NCBI GenBank assembly: GCA_017409205.1
Contig: JAFQTF010000049.1
Span: forward strand, 1 to 33,465
DNA length: 33,465 bases
Origin: Oscillospiraceae bacterium
GTDB lineage: Bacteria > Bacillota > Clostridia > Oscillospirales > Oscillospiraceae
Direction: 5' to 3'
The notes beneath the pieces were generated by a model. It had not been told where the DNA came from. It ran no database searches and saw only the letters and a list, made by a program, of their open reading frames with translations. Each line of letters opens with the position of its first letter. Position 1 is the first letter of the stretch. The translations under genes and the position numbers were made by a program. Shown here one piece after another: positions 23,503-31,154 of this stretch.

Positions 23503-25974
23503 TCATTTGTCGTTTTTTCTATAAAGCATCCGGATGGAATTCAGCACACACAGCATAGCCACGCCGGAATCGGCAAAGACTGCCAGCCACATGGAAGCAT
23601 GACCGAAGAGGCCCAGAATCATGACTGCAAATTTGATGGCAAGGGCAAAGACCACATTCTGCCATGCCACCGTCTGGGTCTTTTTCGCGATCTCCAGTGC
23701 CTGAGGAATGGCTGCCGGGTCAGAGGTCATGAACACCACATCCGCCGCCTCAATGGCGGCATCCGCGCCGCTGCCCATGGCACAGCCTACATCGGCACCG
23801 GCCAGAACAGGGGCATCGTTGATGCCGTCACCCACAAACATCACACCGCCGGTCTCCTGCCGGATCTGCTGCAGCCGCTCCAGCTTCTGGTGCGGCAACA
23901 GCCCGGCATGTACACCATCCAGGCCCAGTTCCCGGCCCACAGCCTCCGCAGTCTGTTCACTGTCACCGGTAAGCATAACCGTAACATACCCTCCGGATCT
24001 CAGATCCTGCACCGCTTCCGCAGAACCTTTCTTCAGGCTGTCTGCGATCCGGACAAATCCGGCATAAACGCCCTCCACTGCCACCAGAACGATGGTGCCC
24101 CGGGCCTGTACCGCATCAAATACGACACCGTTTTCTTCCAGCAGCCGGGAATTGCCGCAGAGCACCGTCTTTCCGTCCAGCACTGCCCGGATGCCCTGTC
24201 CGGCGATCTCCTCCAGCGCTTCCGGCACTTTCAGGATCAGTCCCTTTTCCCGGGCAGCCGCAGAGATGCTGACGGCAATGGGATGGCTGGACTGCTGCTC
24301 ACAGGAGGCGCAGAGCGCCAGCAGTTCGTCACCGCCCTCCACCTGCTGCACAGAGAAATCACCCTTTGTCAGGGTACCGGTCTTATCCATGACCACGGCC
24401 TTCACAGCGCCCATGGCTTCCATGGACTGGCCGCCCTTGAACAGGATACCCTTCCGGCTGCCCACGCCAATGCCTGCAAAGAAGGCCAGGGGAACAGACA
24501 ACACCAGAGCACAGGGGCAGCTCATAACCAGGAAGGTCAGCGCCGTATAGACCCAGTAGTGCCAGTCACCCGTCACAAGAGAGGGGATCACCGCAACAGC
24601 GGCTGCCCCGAAAACCACGATGGGGGTATATATTCTGGCAAAACGGGTGATAAACCGGTCAATTTTCGGTTTGCTGGCAGCTGCGTTTTCCACGCTGTCC
24701 AGAATCCGGGTAACCATGGATTCCGACAGCGGCTTTTCCACCTTCACCGTCAGCTGACCGGAGATATTGATGCAGCCGGACATCACACTGTCCCCTGCCG
24801 TTACCCGGACCGGCACTGGCTCGCCGGTGATGGGCGCCGTATCGATGCGGCTTTCGCCGCTGACCACTGTACCATCCAGCGGGATCCGGTCACCGGGCCG
24901 TACCAGCACTGTTGCTCCGGGGAGTACCCGTTCGGCCGGAGTGACCCGCACCTTGCCCCGAACCAGCAGGTTCACCGTCTCCGGCCGCAGATCAATGGCT
25001 TCCATGATCTGGCTGCGGCTGCGTTCCACTGCCCGGTGCTCAAAGTATTCTCCCACCCGATAGAACAGCATAACGCCCACAGCCTCAGGCGCCTCGCCAA
25101 TGAGAAATGCGCCCAGGGTGGCAACACTCATCAGGAAATTCTCATCAAACACATGGCCCTTCACCATATTTTTGGCTGCTGTAGCCAAAATCTCCCGTCC
25201 CAGCAGAATATAGGCAGTGATGCAGCTGATGAGCGCAGGGATACCGGCCCCCAGGTGATCCAGGACCAGTCCCAGAACAAAGAGCGCCGCGCCCAGAAGC
25301 AGAACCGTTTTCTCAGAAACCGGCTGTCTCTCCTTCTTTTCCCGGGATCCTGCGTCAGCTTCCGATCTGGCTGCAATAACGATGCCGTCTTCCACAGTAC
25401 GGGCCAACGCCTGAAGTTCCGGGATCAGAACATCCGGATTCTCTGCCGTCAGCCGCAGCTGTCTGGTGGCAAAGGTGATGGTTGCCTCCATTACGCCGGG
25501 ATGTGCATTGAATTTGGCTTCCATTTTGGCCGCGCAGTTGGCACAGCCAAGATTTTCCATCAGATAAATGCGGGTGACACCGCCGGAATGAACCGGCTTT
25601 TCATGACTACATTCATGATGATGGGCATGCCCGCAGCCGCAGTCGTGATAATGTGTATGATGCTCATGACCGCAGTCGCAGTCGTGATGATGTGTATGAT
25701 GCTCATGACCGCAGTCGCAGTCGTGATGATGTACATGGGCTTCCGCCGTGGGATCCTCCCGGGGAACAATGACAATTCCGTCCTCCACCGTCCGGGCCAG
25801 CGTCTGAAGCTCCGGAATCAGGGCATCCGGATCCTCTGCTGTCAGCCGCAGCTGTCTGGTGGCAAAGGTGATGGTCGCCTCCTTCACACCGGGATGTGCA
25901 TTGAATTTGGCTTCCATTTTGGCCGCACAGTTGGCGCAGCCCAAATGCTCCATACGATATATTTTCTTTTCCAC
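23503..25974 (-). CDS. Zn2+/Cd2+/Pb2+-exporting P1B-type ATPase with duplicated metal-binding domain
   Basis: 823 residues. Two N-terminal HMA-like domains (4-70 and 134-201, each GCANCAAKME) are almost identical. They are separated by a His/Cys-rich linker (80-126) of three 13-residue units. The core has eight predicted membrane helices, the actuator motif TGEPVPV, CPC at 486-488 in MSCPCALVLS, the phosphorylated Asp530 in DKTGTLT, and GDGINDAPVL. The last helices show NVVFALAIK and FADSGVAMLC, matching the N(x7)K...DxG pattern of the Zn/Cd/Pb subgroup. The start is a GTG at 25974, because AAGGGAGG ends seven bases before it; an ATG 14 codons earlier has no SD. It is CadA/ZntA-like and probably metal-regulated, but no regulator gene is adjacent. 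Confidence 0.95.
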   Translation of the reverse strand: MEKKIYRMEHLGCANCAAKMEAKFNAHPGVKEATITFATRQLRLTAEDPDALIPELQTLARTVEDGIVIVPREDPTAEAHVHHHDCDCGHEHHTHHHDCDCGHEHHTHYHDCGCGHAHHHECSHEKPVHSGGVTRIYLMENLGCANCAAKMEAKFNAHPGVMEATITFATRQLRLTAENPDVLIPELQALARTVEDGIVIAARSEADAGSREKKERQPVSEKTVLLLGAALFVLGLVLDHLGAGIPALISCITAYILLGREILATAAKNMVKGHVFDENFLMSVATLGAFLIGEAPEAVGVMLFYRVGEYFEHRAVERSRSQIMEAIDLRPETVNLLVRGKVRVTPAERVLPGATVLVRPGDRIPLDGTVVSGESRIDTAPITGEPVPVRVTAGDSVMSGCINISGQLTVKVEKPLSESMVTRILDSVENAAASKPKIDRFITRFARIYTPIVVFGAAAVAVIPSLVTGDWHYWVYTALTFLVMSCPCALVLSVPLAFFAGIGVGSRKGILFKGGQSMEAMGAVKAVVMDKTGTLTKGDFSVQQVEGGDELLALCASCEQQSSHPIAVSISAAAREKGLILKVPEALEEIAGQGIRAVLDGKTVLCGNSRLLEENGVVFDAVQARGTIVLVAVEGVYAGFVRIADSLKKGSAEAVQDLRSGGYVTVMLTGDSEQTAEAVGRELGLDGVHAGLLPHQKLERLQQIRQETGGVMFVGDGINDAPVLAGADVGCAMGSGADAAIEAADVVFMTSDPAAIPQALEIAKKTQTVAWQNVVFALAIKFAVMILGLFGHASMWLAVFADSGVAMLCVLNSIRMLYRKNDK
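25615..25731 (-). repeat. Three tandem 39-bp repeats encoding a His/Cys-rich linker
   Basis: Within the P1B-ATPase gene three consecutive 39-bp units encode HHHDCDCGHEHHT, the same again, and a diverged HYHDCGCGHAHHH. The first two are almost identical at DNA level, which indicates recent expansion. These residues are likely to bind several metal ions. Confidence 0.9.
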
Positions 25975-26000
25975 GAAATCGCCTCCCTTTATTTCGATAT

Positions 26001-26056
26001 ATGAGCAATCATTCATGTGTTATCATCAGTATACTACTGCCGGGACTGTCTGTCAA
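26001..26056 (-). promoter_or_regulatory. P1B-ATPase promoter with a possible metal-repressor operator
   Basis: On the minus strand TTGACA (26051-26056), a 17-base spacer and TATACT (26028-26033). Just downstream of the expected start is an imperfect inverted repeat ATGAATGATTGCTCAT (26001-26016), similar in size and AT-richness to ArsR/SmtB-type operators. The promoter is clear; the operator is a guess. Confidence 0.6.
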
Positions 26057-26190
26057 TAGCGGCACAGAAATAATTCCGATGCCTGCCGACTGATTATGGA
26101 ATCAGCAATGGCCTTTGTATCAGGCCGCCGGTCACCATGTCATCACAGGGCAATGCAACGTTCCGACATGATGACCGCGGGGAACGCCTG

Positions 26191-26286
26191 TCACTTCTTC
26201 CGGTTTTCCATGTGGCCGGACTGAACTACCGGCAGTTTGGGATCCACTGCCTCCCAGGGCAGTGGCTTTTTCTCCTCTTCCCGCAT
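26191..26286 (-). CDS. Possible 31-residue hydrophilic peptide
   Basis: An ATG at 26286 follows a good GAGGTGA ribosome binding site five bases upstream on the minus strand. The 31-codon frame ends in TGA at 26191. The peptide is charged at both ends (MREEEKKPLPWEAVDP... to ...HMENRKK), with one Trp and no membrane segment. I do not recognise a family. Its upstream promoter is not clear. Coding status rests only on the RBS and the charge-rich composition. Confidence 0.4.
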   Translation of the reverse strand: MREEEKKPLPWEAVDPKLPVVQSGHMENRKK

Positions 26287-26383
26287 TCTATCACCTCAGC
26301 TACAGGTTTCCCATTCCGGAGAAAATGATTCAGGATTAACACTTCACAAACATTTCCGGAAACTTTCCATAACATTTCCCCTG

Positions 26384-26389
26384 TACAAT
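26384..26389 (+). promoter_or_regulatory. Possible -10 box of the SDR gene
   Basis: TACAAT about 60 bases before the start codon. The -35 match at 16-17 bases upstream is weak. Confidence 0.3.
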
Positions 26390-26450
26390 GATGCCACCAA
26401 AACAAAAACGGCCAACCGCCGCACAACACTGAACAAAGGGGATTATGATT

Positions 26451-27791
26451 ATGAACACCAACCGTTACTATCTTCTCACCGGCGCCGCAGGCTTTCTGGG
26501 CACCAATATCTGTATGCAGCTTCTGGAAAAGGGCTGCAAGGTCCGGGCACTGGTTCTGCGGGGCGACAAGTCCGTAAAGTACATTCCCTCCGAAGTGGAG
26601 GTGGTCATGGGCGACCTGACCGACGCTGCTTCTCTGGAACCCTTCTTCACCGTTCCCGAGGGCTGCACCTCCGTCATCATCCACTGTGCCTCCATGGTCA
26701 CCGTGAATCCCAACTATTCCGAGAAGCTTATGGCCGTCAATGTGGGCGGTACCCGGAACATCATCACCAAGGTTCTGAATCATCCCGAGTGTGAGAAGAT
26801 GGTTTATGTCTCCTCCACCGGCGCCATTCCCGAAGAACCCCACGGCACCAAGATCAGGGAAGTCAGCAAATTTACCCCCTGCGATCCCAAGAGGGTGGTC
26901 GGCGCTTACTCCCAGTCCAAGGCCGCTGCCACGCAGATGGTTCTGGACGCTGTTCAGGTTATGGGCCTGAAGGCCTGTGTTGTCCATCCCTCCGGCATTC
27001 TGGGTCCCAATGACCACGCCATCGGTGAAACCACCGGCACATTGCTCCAGATCATCAAGGGCGAGATGCCCATGGGTATGCAGGGCAGCTTCAATCTCTG
27101 CGACGTCCGGGATCTGGCTGCCGGCACCATCGCCGCCATTGACAAGGGCCGTATCGGCGAATGCTACATCCTGGCCAACAAGACCGTCACCCTGAAGGAT
27201 ATGTGCGATATGCTGCACAGAGAATGCAACGCCAAGCAGATCAAGTTCTATCTGCCCCTGGATCTTGCCGACAAGATCGCAGCCGGTCTGGAAAAGCAGG
27301 CAGAAAAGACCGGCAAGATGCCCCTGATGACCACCTTCTCTGTGTACAATCTGGCCAGAAACAACGAGTTTGACTATTCCAAAGCAGAATCCGAACTGGG
27401 CTATACCACCCGTTCCTACGAGGAGACCATCCATGACGAAGTTCAGTGGATGATCGCCGAAGGGCTCATCGATGGCAACGGCGTCACCGAAAAACCCACC
27501 CTCATGACCAATGAGCAGATCCGGGAAGGCGGCTATATGGAGGACATCGTCCGTGCCACCGAGCACGACTTCAGCATCCCCGAAGTCGACCCCATGGAAG
27601 CCTACAAAGCCATCGAGACCGGTGTGGTTTCCGGCTACAAAAAGATCGAGGACAGCGTGGTTTCCGGTTACAAAAAGATCGAAGACAGCGTTATTACCGG
27701 CTACAGGAAAATCGAAGACACATTTGTCCAAAAATTCCTGGCCCGGGACGGAGAGACCACTGAGGATGTCAAAGAGCGCCTCAACAAGTAA
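26451..27791 (+). CDS. Extended SDR (NAD-dependent epimerase/dehydratase-like) with C-terminal 11-residue repeats
   Basis: 446 residues. The N-terminal Rossmann fold has TGAAGFLG (10-17). The catalytic pair is Y153xxxK157 in AYSQSKAAATQ, with a Ser in YVSSTGAIPE, as in extended short-chain dehydrogenases such as dihydroflavonol-reductase-like proteins. VVHPSGILGPND is the usual substrate-loop motif. After the catalytic domain (about 330 residues) comes a region absent from typical SDRs. It ends in four 11-residue units, the first degenerate (PMEAYKAIETG) and three of the form VVSGYKKIEDS (27624-27722), likely a long amphipathic helix. The second ATG (26451) is preferred because AAAGGGG lies nine bases before it, against three for the first. 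Substrate unknown. Confidence 0.88.
   Translation: MNTNRYYLLTGAAGFLGTNICMQLLEKGCKVRALVLRGDKSVKYIPSEVEVVMGDLTDAASLEPFFTVPEGCTSVIIHCASMVTVNPNYSEKLMAVNVGGTRNIITKVLNHPECEKMVYVSSTGAIPEEPHGTKIREVSKFTPCDPKRVVGAYSQSKAAATQMVLDAVQVMGLKACVVHPSGILGPNDHAIGETTGTLLQIIKGEMPMGMQGSFNLCDVRDLAAGTIAAIDKGRIGECYILANKTVTLKDMCDMLHRECNAKQIKFYLPLDLADKIAAGLEKQAEKTGKMPLMTTFSVYNLARNNEFDYSKAESELGYTTRSYEETIHDEVQWMIAEGLIDGNGVTEKPTLMTNEQIREGGYMEDIVRATEHDFSIPEVDPMEAYKAIETGVVSGYKKIEDSVVSGYKKIEDSVITGYRKIEDTFVQKFLARDGETTEDVKERLNK
27624..27722 (+). repeat. Three 33-bp repeats encoding VVSGYKKIEDS-type units
   Basis: Units at 27624-27656, 27657-27689 and 27690-27722 encode VVSGYKKIEDS, VVSGYKKIEDS and VITGYRKIEDT. A degenerate fourth unit precedes them (27591-27623). 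Codons differ between units, so the repeat is kept at protein level. Confidence 0.88.
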
Positions 27792-27799
27792 TGGGCACA

Positions 27800-27831
27800 A
27801 AAGCGGGAGATTCGCACATCTCCCGCTTTTT
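27800..27831 (+). terminator. Terminator of the SDR gene
   Basis: An 11-bp stem (27801-27811 with 27818-27828, 6-base loop) ending in a T-run, ten bases after the stop. Confidence 0.9.
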
Positions 27832-27866
27832 CCGTGAACAGAAACAAAACTTTAACATATTACTGC

Positions 27867-27872
27867 TATACT
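27867..27872 (+). promoter_or_regulatory. -10 box of the two-component operon
   Basis: TATACT 28 bases before the response-regulator start. No good -35 is seen in the AT-rich sequence before it, which fits a promoter needing an activator. Confidence 0.4.
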
Positions 27873-27899
27873 GGTAAAAAACCAACAGGAGGCTCTGCC

Positions 27900-28571
27900 A
27901 TGTTCCACATATTGGTCGTGGAGGACGACCGGGACTTAAACCGAAGCGTCTGCTCTTTCTTAAATCACAGCGGCTACACTGCCACCGGCTGCCTGGGTGC
28001 GGAGGAAGCTTATGATGCCATGTACGAGACAGTTTTTGACCTGATCGTTTCCGACATCATGATGCCCGGCATCGACGGCTTTGAATTCGTCCGGACAGTG
28101 CGCAGTCTGAATGACAATATCCCCATCCTGTTCATGACCGCCCGGGATGATTTCGCCGCCAAGCAGCGGGGCTTCCGGGTGGGCGTGGATGATTATATGG
28201 TAAAGCCCATCGATCTGGACGAGCTTTTCCTGCGGATCGGCGCTCTGCTGCGCCGTGCCAAGATTGCATCCTCCCGCCGCCTGACGGTCGGCCGCTTCAC
28301 CATGGATGCTGACGAGCGTACCGCCTATCTGGATGACGAAGAGATCAGTCTGACCAACCGGGAATTCAGCCTGCTGTACAAGCTGCTGTCCTATCCCAAA
28401 AAGACCTTCACCCGGCAGCAGCTGATGGACGAGTTCTGGGACGCAGACACAGCCTCCAGCCCCCGGACGGTGGACGTTTACATGACCAAGCTGCGCAGCA
28501 AACTCTCCGGCTGTGAGGACTTTGAGATCAAGACGGTTCACGGGCTGGGCTATAAGGCGGTGATCAAATGA
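27900..28571 (+). CDS. OmpR/PhoB-family response regulator
   Basis: 223 residues. The receiver domain has the acidic pocket VVEDD (Glu8-Asp10), phospho-acceptor Asp52 in IVSDIMMPG, Thr80 in FMTARDD and Lys102 in YMVKPID. The C-terminal winged helix (about 125-222) has the OmpR signature LTNREFSLLYKLL...SSPRTVDVYMTKLRSKL...TVHGLGYKAVI. AGGAGG precedes the ATG. It overlaps the kinase gene by four bases (ATGA) and heads a four-gene operon. Its direct target could be the lipoprotein promoter at 31044, which carries 11-bp repeats. Confidence 0.95.
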   Translation: MFHILVVEDDRDLNRSVCSFLNHSGYTATGCLGAEEAYDAMYETVFDLIVSDIMMPGIDGFEFVRTVRSLNDNIPILFMTARDDFAAKQRGFRVGVDDYMVKPIDLDELFLRIGALLRRAKIASSRRLTVGRFTMDADERTAYLDDEEISLTNREFSLLYKLLSYPKKTFTRQQLMDEFWDADTASSPRTVDVYMTKLRSKLSGCEDFEIKTVHGLGYKAVIK

Positions 28572-29638
28572 GCGGGCGATGGAAGCACCACCTGAAAAAC
28601 GGGATCATCAGCTTCTTCGTATTTTTTATTCTTGTGACCTTTGTGGTGACCTGCTGTTTTGTTTTGTTTCTGACCACCATGCAGGATAATCTCACCATTC
28701 CCCTGACGGAAATGCACCTGCAGCTGGCCGCCAAGCTGACTTTCGGCAATATTCTGCTGCTGAGCCTGCTGTTCTCCACCGTTGACGGTGTGCGCCGTCA
28801 CTTTACCGTGGACATTCCGGTGAACAAGATCCTCACCGCCACGGACAAGGTGATGCAGGGGGATTTCACTGTCCGAATCCAGGAGTCAAAGCGCAACAGC
28901 ATGTACGGCTTCAACCGCATCATCCACAATTTCAATGCCATGACCGCAGAGCTTTCCGGCACCGAAACCCTGCGCACCGACTTTATTGCCAATGTCTCCC
29001 ATGAACTGAAAACCCCGCTTACCGTCATACAGAACTACGGCACCCTGCTGCAGCAGCCGGGACTTGCGGAAGATGACCGGACAGAATATGCCCGGGTCAT
29101 CACTGCCTCCTCCCGGCGTCTGGCAGAGCTGATCTCCAACATTCTGAAACTGAACCGGCTGGAAAACCAGCAGATTTTCCCGGAGGCCGAGGAATACGAC
29201 CTTTCCGAACAGCTGTGCCGGAGTATTCTGCTGTTTGAGGAAATCTGGGAGAAAAAGGACATCGATCTGGACGTTCAGATCCCCGATGGCATCCGGGTAA
29301 AATCCGATCCGGATCTTTGGGAGCTGGTATGGAACAATCTTCTGTCCAACGCCATGAAGTTCACCCCGGAAGGAGGCCACGTCTCCCTCCGGCTGACAGT
29401 GGAGGATCACTTTGCCGAGGTTACCGTATCCGACACCGGCTGCGGTATGACTGCCGAGCAGGGACGCCATATTTTCGAAAAATTCTATCAGGCAGATACT
29501 TCCCACGCTGTCCGGGGCAACGGTCTGGGGCTGGCGCTGGTGAAGCGGGTAGTGGACATCACCGGCAGTACCATCTCCGTTCAAAGCACTCCGGGAAAGG
29601 GCAGCACCTTTACCGTCCGGATGGGAGGCGTCCTGTGA
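28568..29638 (+). CDS. Intramembrane-sensing histidine kinase
   Basis: 356 residues with two membrane helices (about 13-36 and 53-72) joined by only some 15 residues, so there is no real extracellular sensor. Such kinases usually sense membrane stress or a partner transporter. HAMP-like sequence (80-130) leads to the phosphorylated His145 in FIANVSHELKTPL. The ATPase domain has the N box NNLLSNAMKFTPEGG, G1 DTGCGM and G2 GNGLGLALVK. Start and end overlap the neighbouring genes by four bases each. Confidence 0.94.
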   Translation: MSGRWKHHLKNGIISFFVFFILVTFVVTCCFVLFLTTMQDNLTIPLTEMHLQLAAKLTFGNILLLSLLFSTVDGVRRHFTVDIPVNKILTATDKVMQGDFTVRIQESKRNSMYGFNRIIHNFNAMTAELSGTETLRTDFIANVSHELKTPLTVIQNYGTLLQQPGLAEDDRTEYARVITASSRRLAELISNILKLNRLENQQIFPEAEEYDLSEQLCRSILLFEEIWEKKDIDLDVQIPDGIRVKSDPDLWELVWNNLLSNAMKFTPEGGHVSLRLTVEDHFAEVTVSDTGCGMTAEQGRHIFEKFYQADTSHAVRGNGLGLALVKRVVDITGSTISVQSTPGKGSTFTVRMGGVL

Positions 29639-30624
29639 AAAAGAATACATTTGCCGCTGTCTGGAACCGCTTCCTTCACTGGAAGGGCTGGACATCCTGG
29701 CTCCACTGGAAGGGCTGGAAGGCCATCGCCCGATGGAAGCTCTGGGGAAATATTGCCCGGTGGCCCGGCTGGAAGGCGCTGCTCTGGCCCCATCCGGTGA
29801 TCATCGCGTTGATGACCATTCTCTCCACCGCCGCCCTGATCTGGGTATTTGCCTATCATCAGGAAACCAACCCACTGGCTTATCTTTTTTACTGCTGTGC
29901 CTTCTATGCCCTGCTGACGGTATGCCTGCGGATCCCTTCCGCCGTAAAATGGTGCCGGCAGGCTGCCGCCAGCAGCCCCTGGCTGCAGAAATATGCCGCC
30001 GGCAGTGAAAACCGGTTCCGGGCCAGACTGTACCGGGATCAGTTCATCAGCTTTCTGTACGGCCTCTTCAAGATTCTTTACGGATATTTCAGCGCCTCTT
30101 TCTGGATCGCCGCCGACGGCGGCTACCATCTGCTTCAGGGCATCCTTCAGCTGGCTGTAATCCTGCGCCGCAGGAATCACCCCGGAGCGGATATTCAGTG
30201 GAAAACCTACCGCCTGTGCGGCATGCTGATCCTGATAATGTCGGTTCCCATCGCCGGCATGGTATGGCTGGCAGTCTCCACCGGCGCCCACAAGGAATAT
30301 CCCGGCTTTCTGATCTTCATCACCGCCCTCTTTGCATTTTATAAACTTCCCAGCGCCTTTGTCCGTGTGGCAAAAGACCGCCGCCATACCGCCCCTCTGG
30401 ATTCCGCCATCCGGCTGCTGAAACTGTCGCAGGCTCTGTTTGCCATGTTTTCCCTGCAGGTTTCCATGATCTTCCAGTTTGGCGGCAGCTCGGATTTCGC
30501 CGTCCTCATGAATTCCCTTACCGGAACCGCTGTCTGGACCATGATCTCCGGTATGGGCATCTATATGCTCCGGCGGGGGCACCGGGATTTGAATCAATAT
30601 CTTCAGGAGAACTGCCATGAATAA
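29635..30624 (+). CDS. Multi-span membrane protein with Trp-rich N-terminus
   Basis: 329 residues, starting at a GTG (29635) that overlaps the kinase stop by four bases, with GGGAGG six bases upstream. The first 50 residues hold about ten tryptophans in repeated LHWKGW / ARWKLW / ARWPGWK patterns, likely an interfacial amphipathic segment. Seven or so hydrophobic helices follow (for example VIIALMTILSTAALIWVFAY and LFKILYGYFSASFWIAADG). No domain is recognised. Its place directly after an intramembrane-sensing kinase suggests a membrane partner or sensor for the kinase, or a module acting with the small protein that follows. Confidence 0.85.
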   Translation: MKKNTFAAVWNRFLHWKGWTSWLHWKGWKAIARWKLWGNIARWPGWKALLWPHPVIIALMTILSTAALIWVFAYHQETNPLAYLFYCCAFYALLTVCLRIPSAVKWCRQAAASSPWLQKYAAGSENRFRARLYRDQFISFLYGLFKILYGYFSASFWIAADGGYHLLQGILQLAVILRRRNHPGADIQWKTYRLCGMLILIMSVPIAGMVWLAVSTGAHKEYPGFLIFITALFAFYKLPSAFVRVAKDRRHTAPLDSAIRLLKLSQALFAMFSLQVSMIFQFGGSSDFAVLMNSLTGTAVWTMISGMGIYMLRRGHRDLNQYLQENCHE

Positions 30625-30988
30625 CGACAATTCCTTTGAATATACCTACTCCGCCAGGGAGCAGGAAGAACTGCTGAAGATCCGGGAAAAGTACCTTCCC
30701 CGGCAGGAAAGCAGGCTGGATCAGCTGCGCCGTCTGGACAGCAGCGTCACCAAAAAGGCCACTGCTGCCGCCCTTTCCCTGGGTATTCCCAGCAGTCTGG
30801 TGCTGGGCACCGGTATGAGCTGCTGTATTGTCTGGGGCGACGCTCTGATGCTGCCCGGCATCGCCGTGGGCATCCTGGGCATTGCCGGTATGGCGCTGTC
30901 CTATCCGCTTTACACCCGGACAATCCGGAAGGAACGGGCACGGATCGCACCGGAGATCCTGCGGCTGACCGAAGAGCCGCACCTGTAA
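30617..30988 (+). CDS. Small two-helix membrane protein, conserved in Clostridia, function unknown
   Basis: 123 residues: a charged N-terminus (FEYTYSAREQEELLKIREKYLP), two hydrophobic helices (about 48-70 and 78-97), and a basic C-terminus ending in ARIAPEILRLTEE. I recognise the pattern (YTYSA...IR.KYLP...LRRLD...TKK) from uncharacterised Firmicutes proteins but know of no experimental role. It overlaps the previous gene by eight bases, with AGGAGA upstream, and ends the two-component operon. Confidence 0.85.
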   Translation: MNNDNSFEYTYSAREQEELLKIREKYLPRQESRLDQLRRLDSSVTKKATAAALSLGIPSSLVLGTGMSCCIVWGDALMLPGIAVGILGIAGMALSYPLYTRTIRKERARIAPEILRLTEEPHL

Positions 30989-31000
30989 CAGCCTGCAAAT

Positions 31001-31033
31001 TCTTAATTTTTCTGTAAATTTTCTGTAATTCCT
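31001..31033 (+). promoter_or_regulatory. Three 11-bp direct repeats upstream of the lipoprotein promoter
   Basis: The units TCTTAATTTTT (31001-31011), CTGTAAATTTT (31012-31022) and CTGTAATTCCT (31023-31033) are head to tail. The last ends 10 bases before the -35 box. Helical-turn spacing is typical of OmpR-family response-regulator sites. The regulator at 27900 is the natural candidate. Confidence 0.5.
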
Positions 31034-31043
31034 CCCCCAGCAG

Positions 31044-31072
31044 TTGCAAACCGACAATTTGTGCGTTATAAT
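31044..31072 (+). promoter_or_regulatory. Sigma-A promoter of the lipoprotein gene
   Basis: TTGCAA (31044-31049), a 17-base spacer and TATAAT (31067-31072). The leader is about 75 bases. Confidence 0.75.
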
Positions 31073-31154
31073 GTCAGAACAAAGCAGGAATTCAGGCCTG
31101 ACTGCGCCTGCAGCAACCGTCCCTTTGCCTGTGAGAAATAAGGAGGAACACCAC

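Larger units (their letters stand above)
26057..26450. other. Divergent intergenic region with one small frame
   Basis: About 390 bases between the P1B-ATPase promoter and the SDR gene. Apart from a 31-codon frame on the minus strand (26191-26286) it holds an 11-bp imperfect inverted repeat with a 25-base loop (26130-26140 with 26166-26176). There is also a 6-bp hairpin CTGATT-ATGG-AATCAG near 26090. No known RNA family is recognised. Confidence 0.4.

Noticed and set aside
25615-25731. Tandem 39-bp repeats considered as a CRISPR or minisatellite
   Set aside because: There are no spacers between units, the repeats are in frame inside a P1B-ATPase and encode a His/Cys linker, and no cas genes are present.
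23503-25974. Copper specificity for the P1B-ATPase because of GCANC and CPC motifs
   Set aside because: The last helices show the N(x7)K and DxG pattern of the Zn/Cd/Pb group, and the linker is His-rich rather than Met-rich, so zinc/cadmium is preferred.
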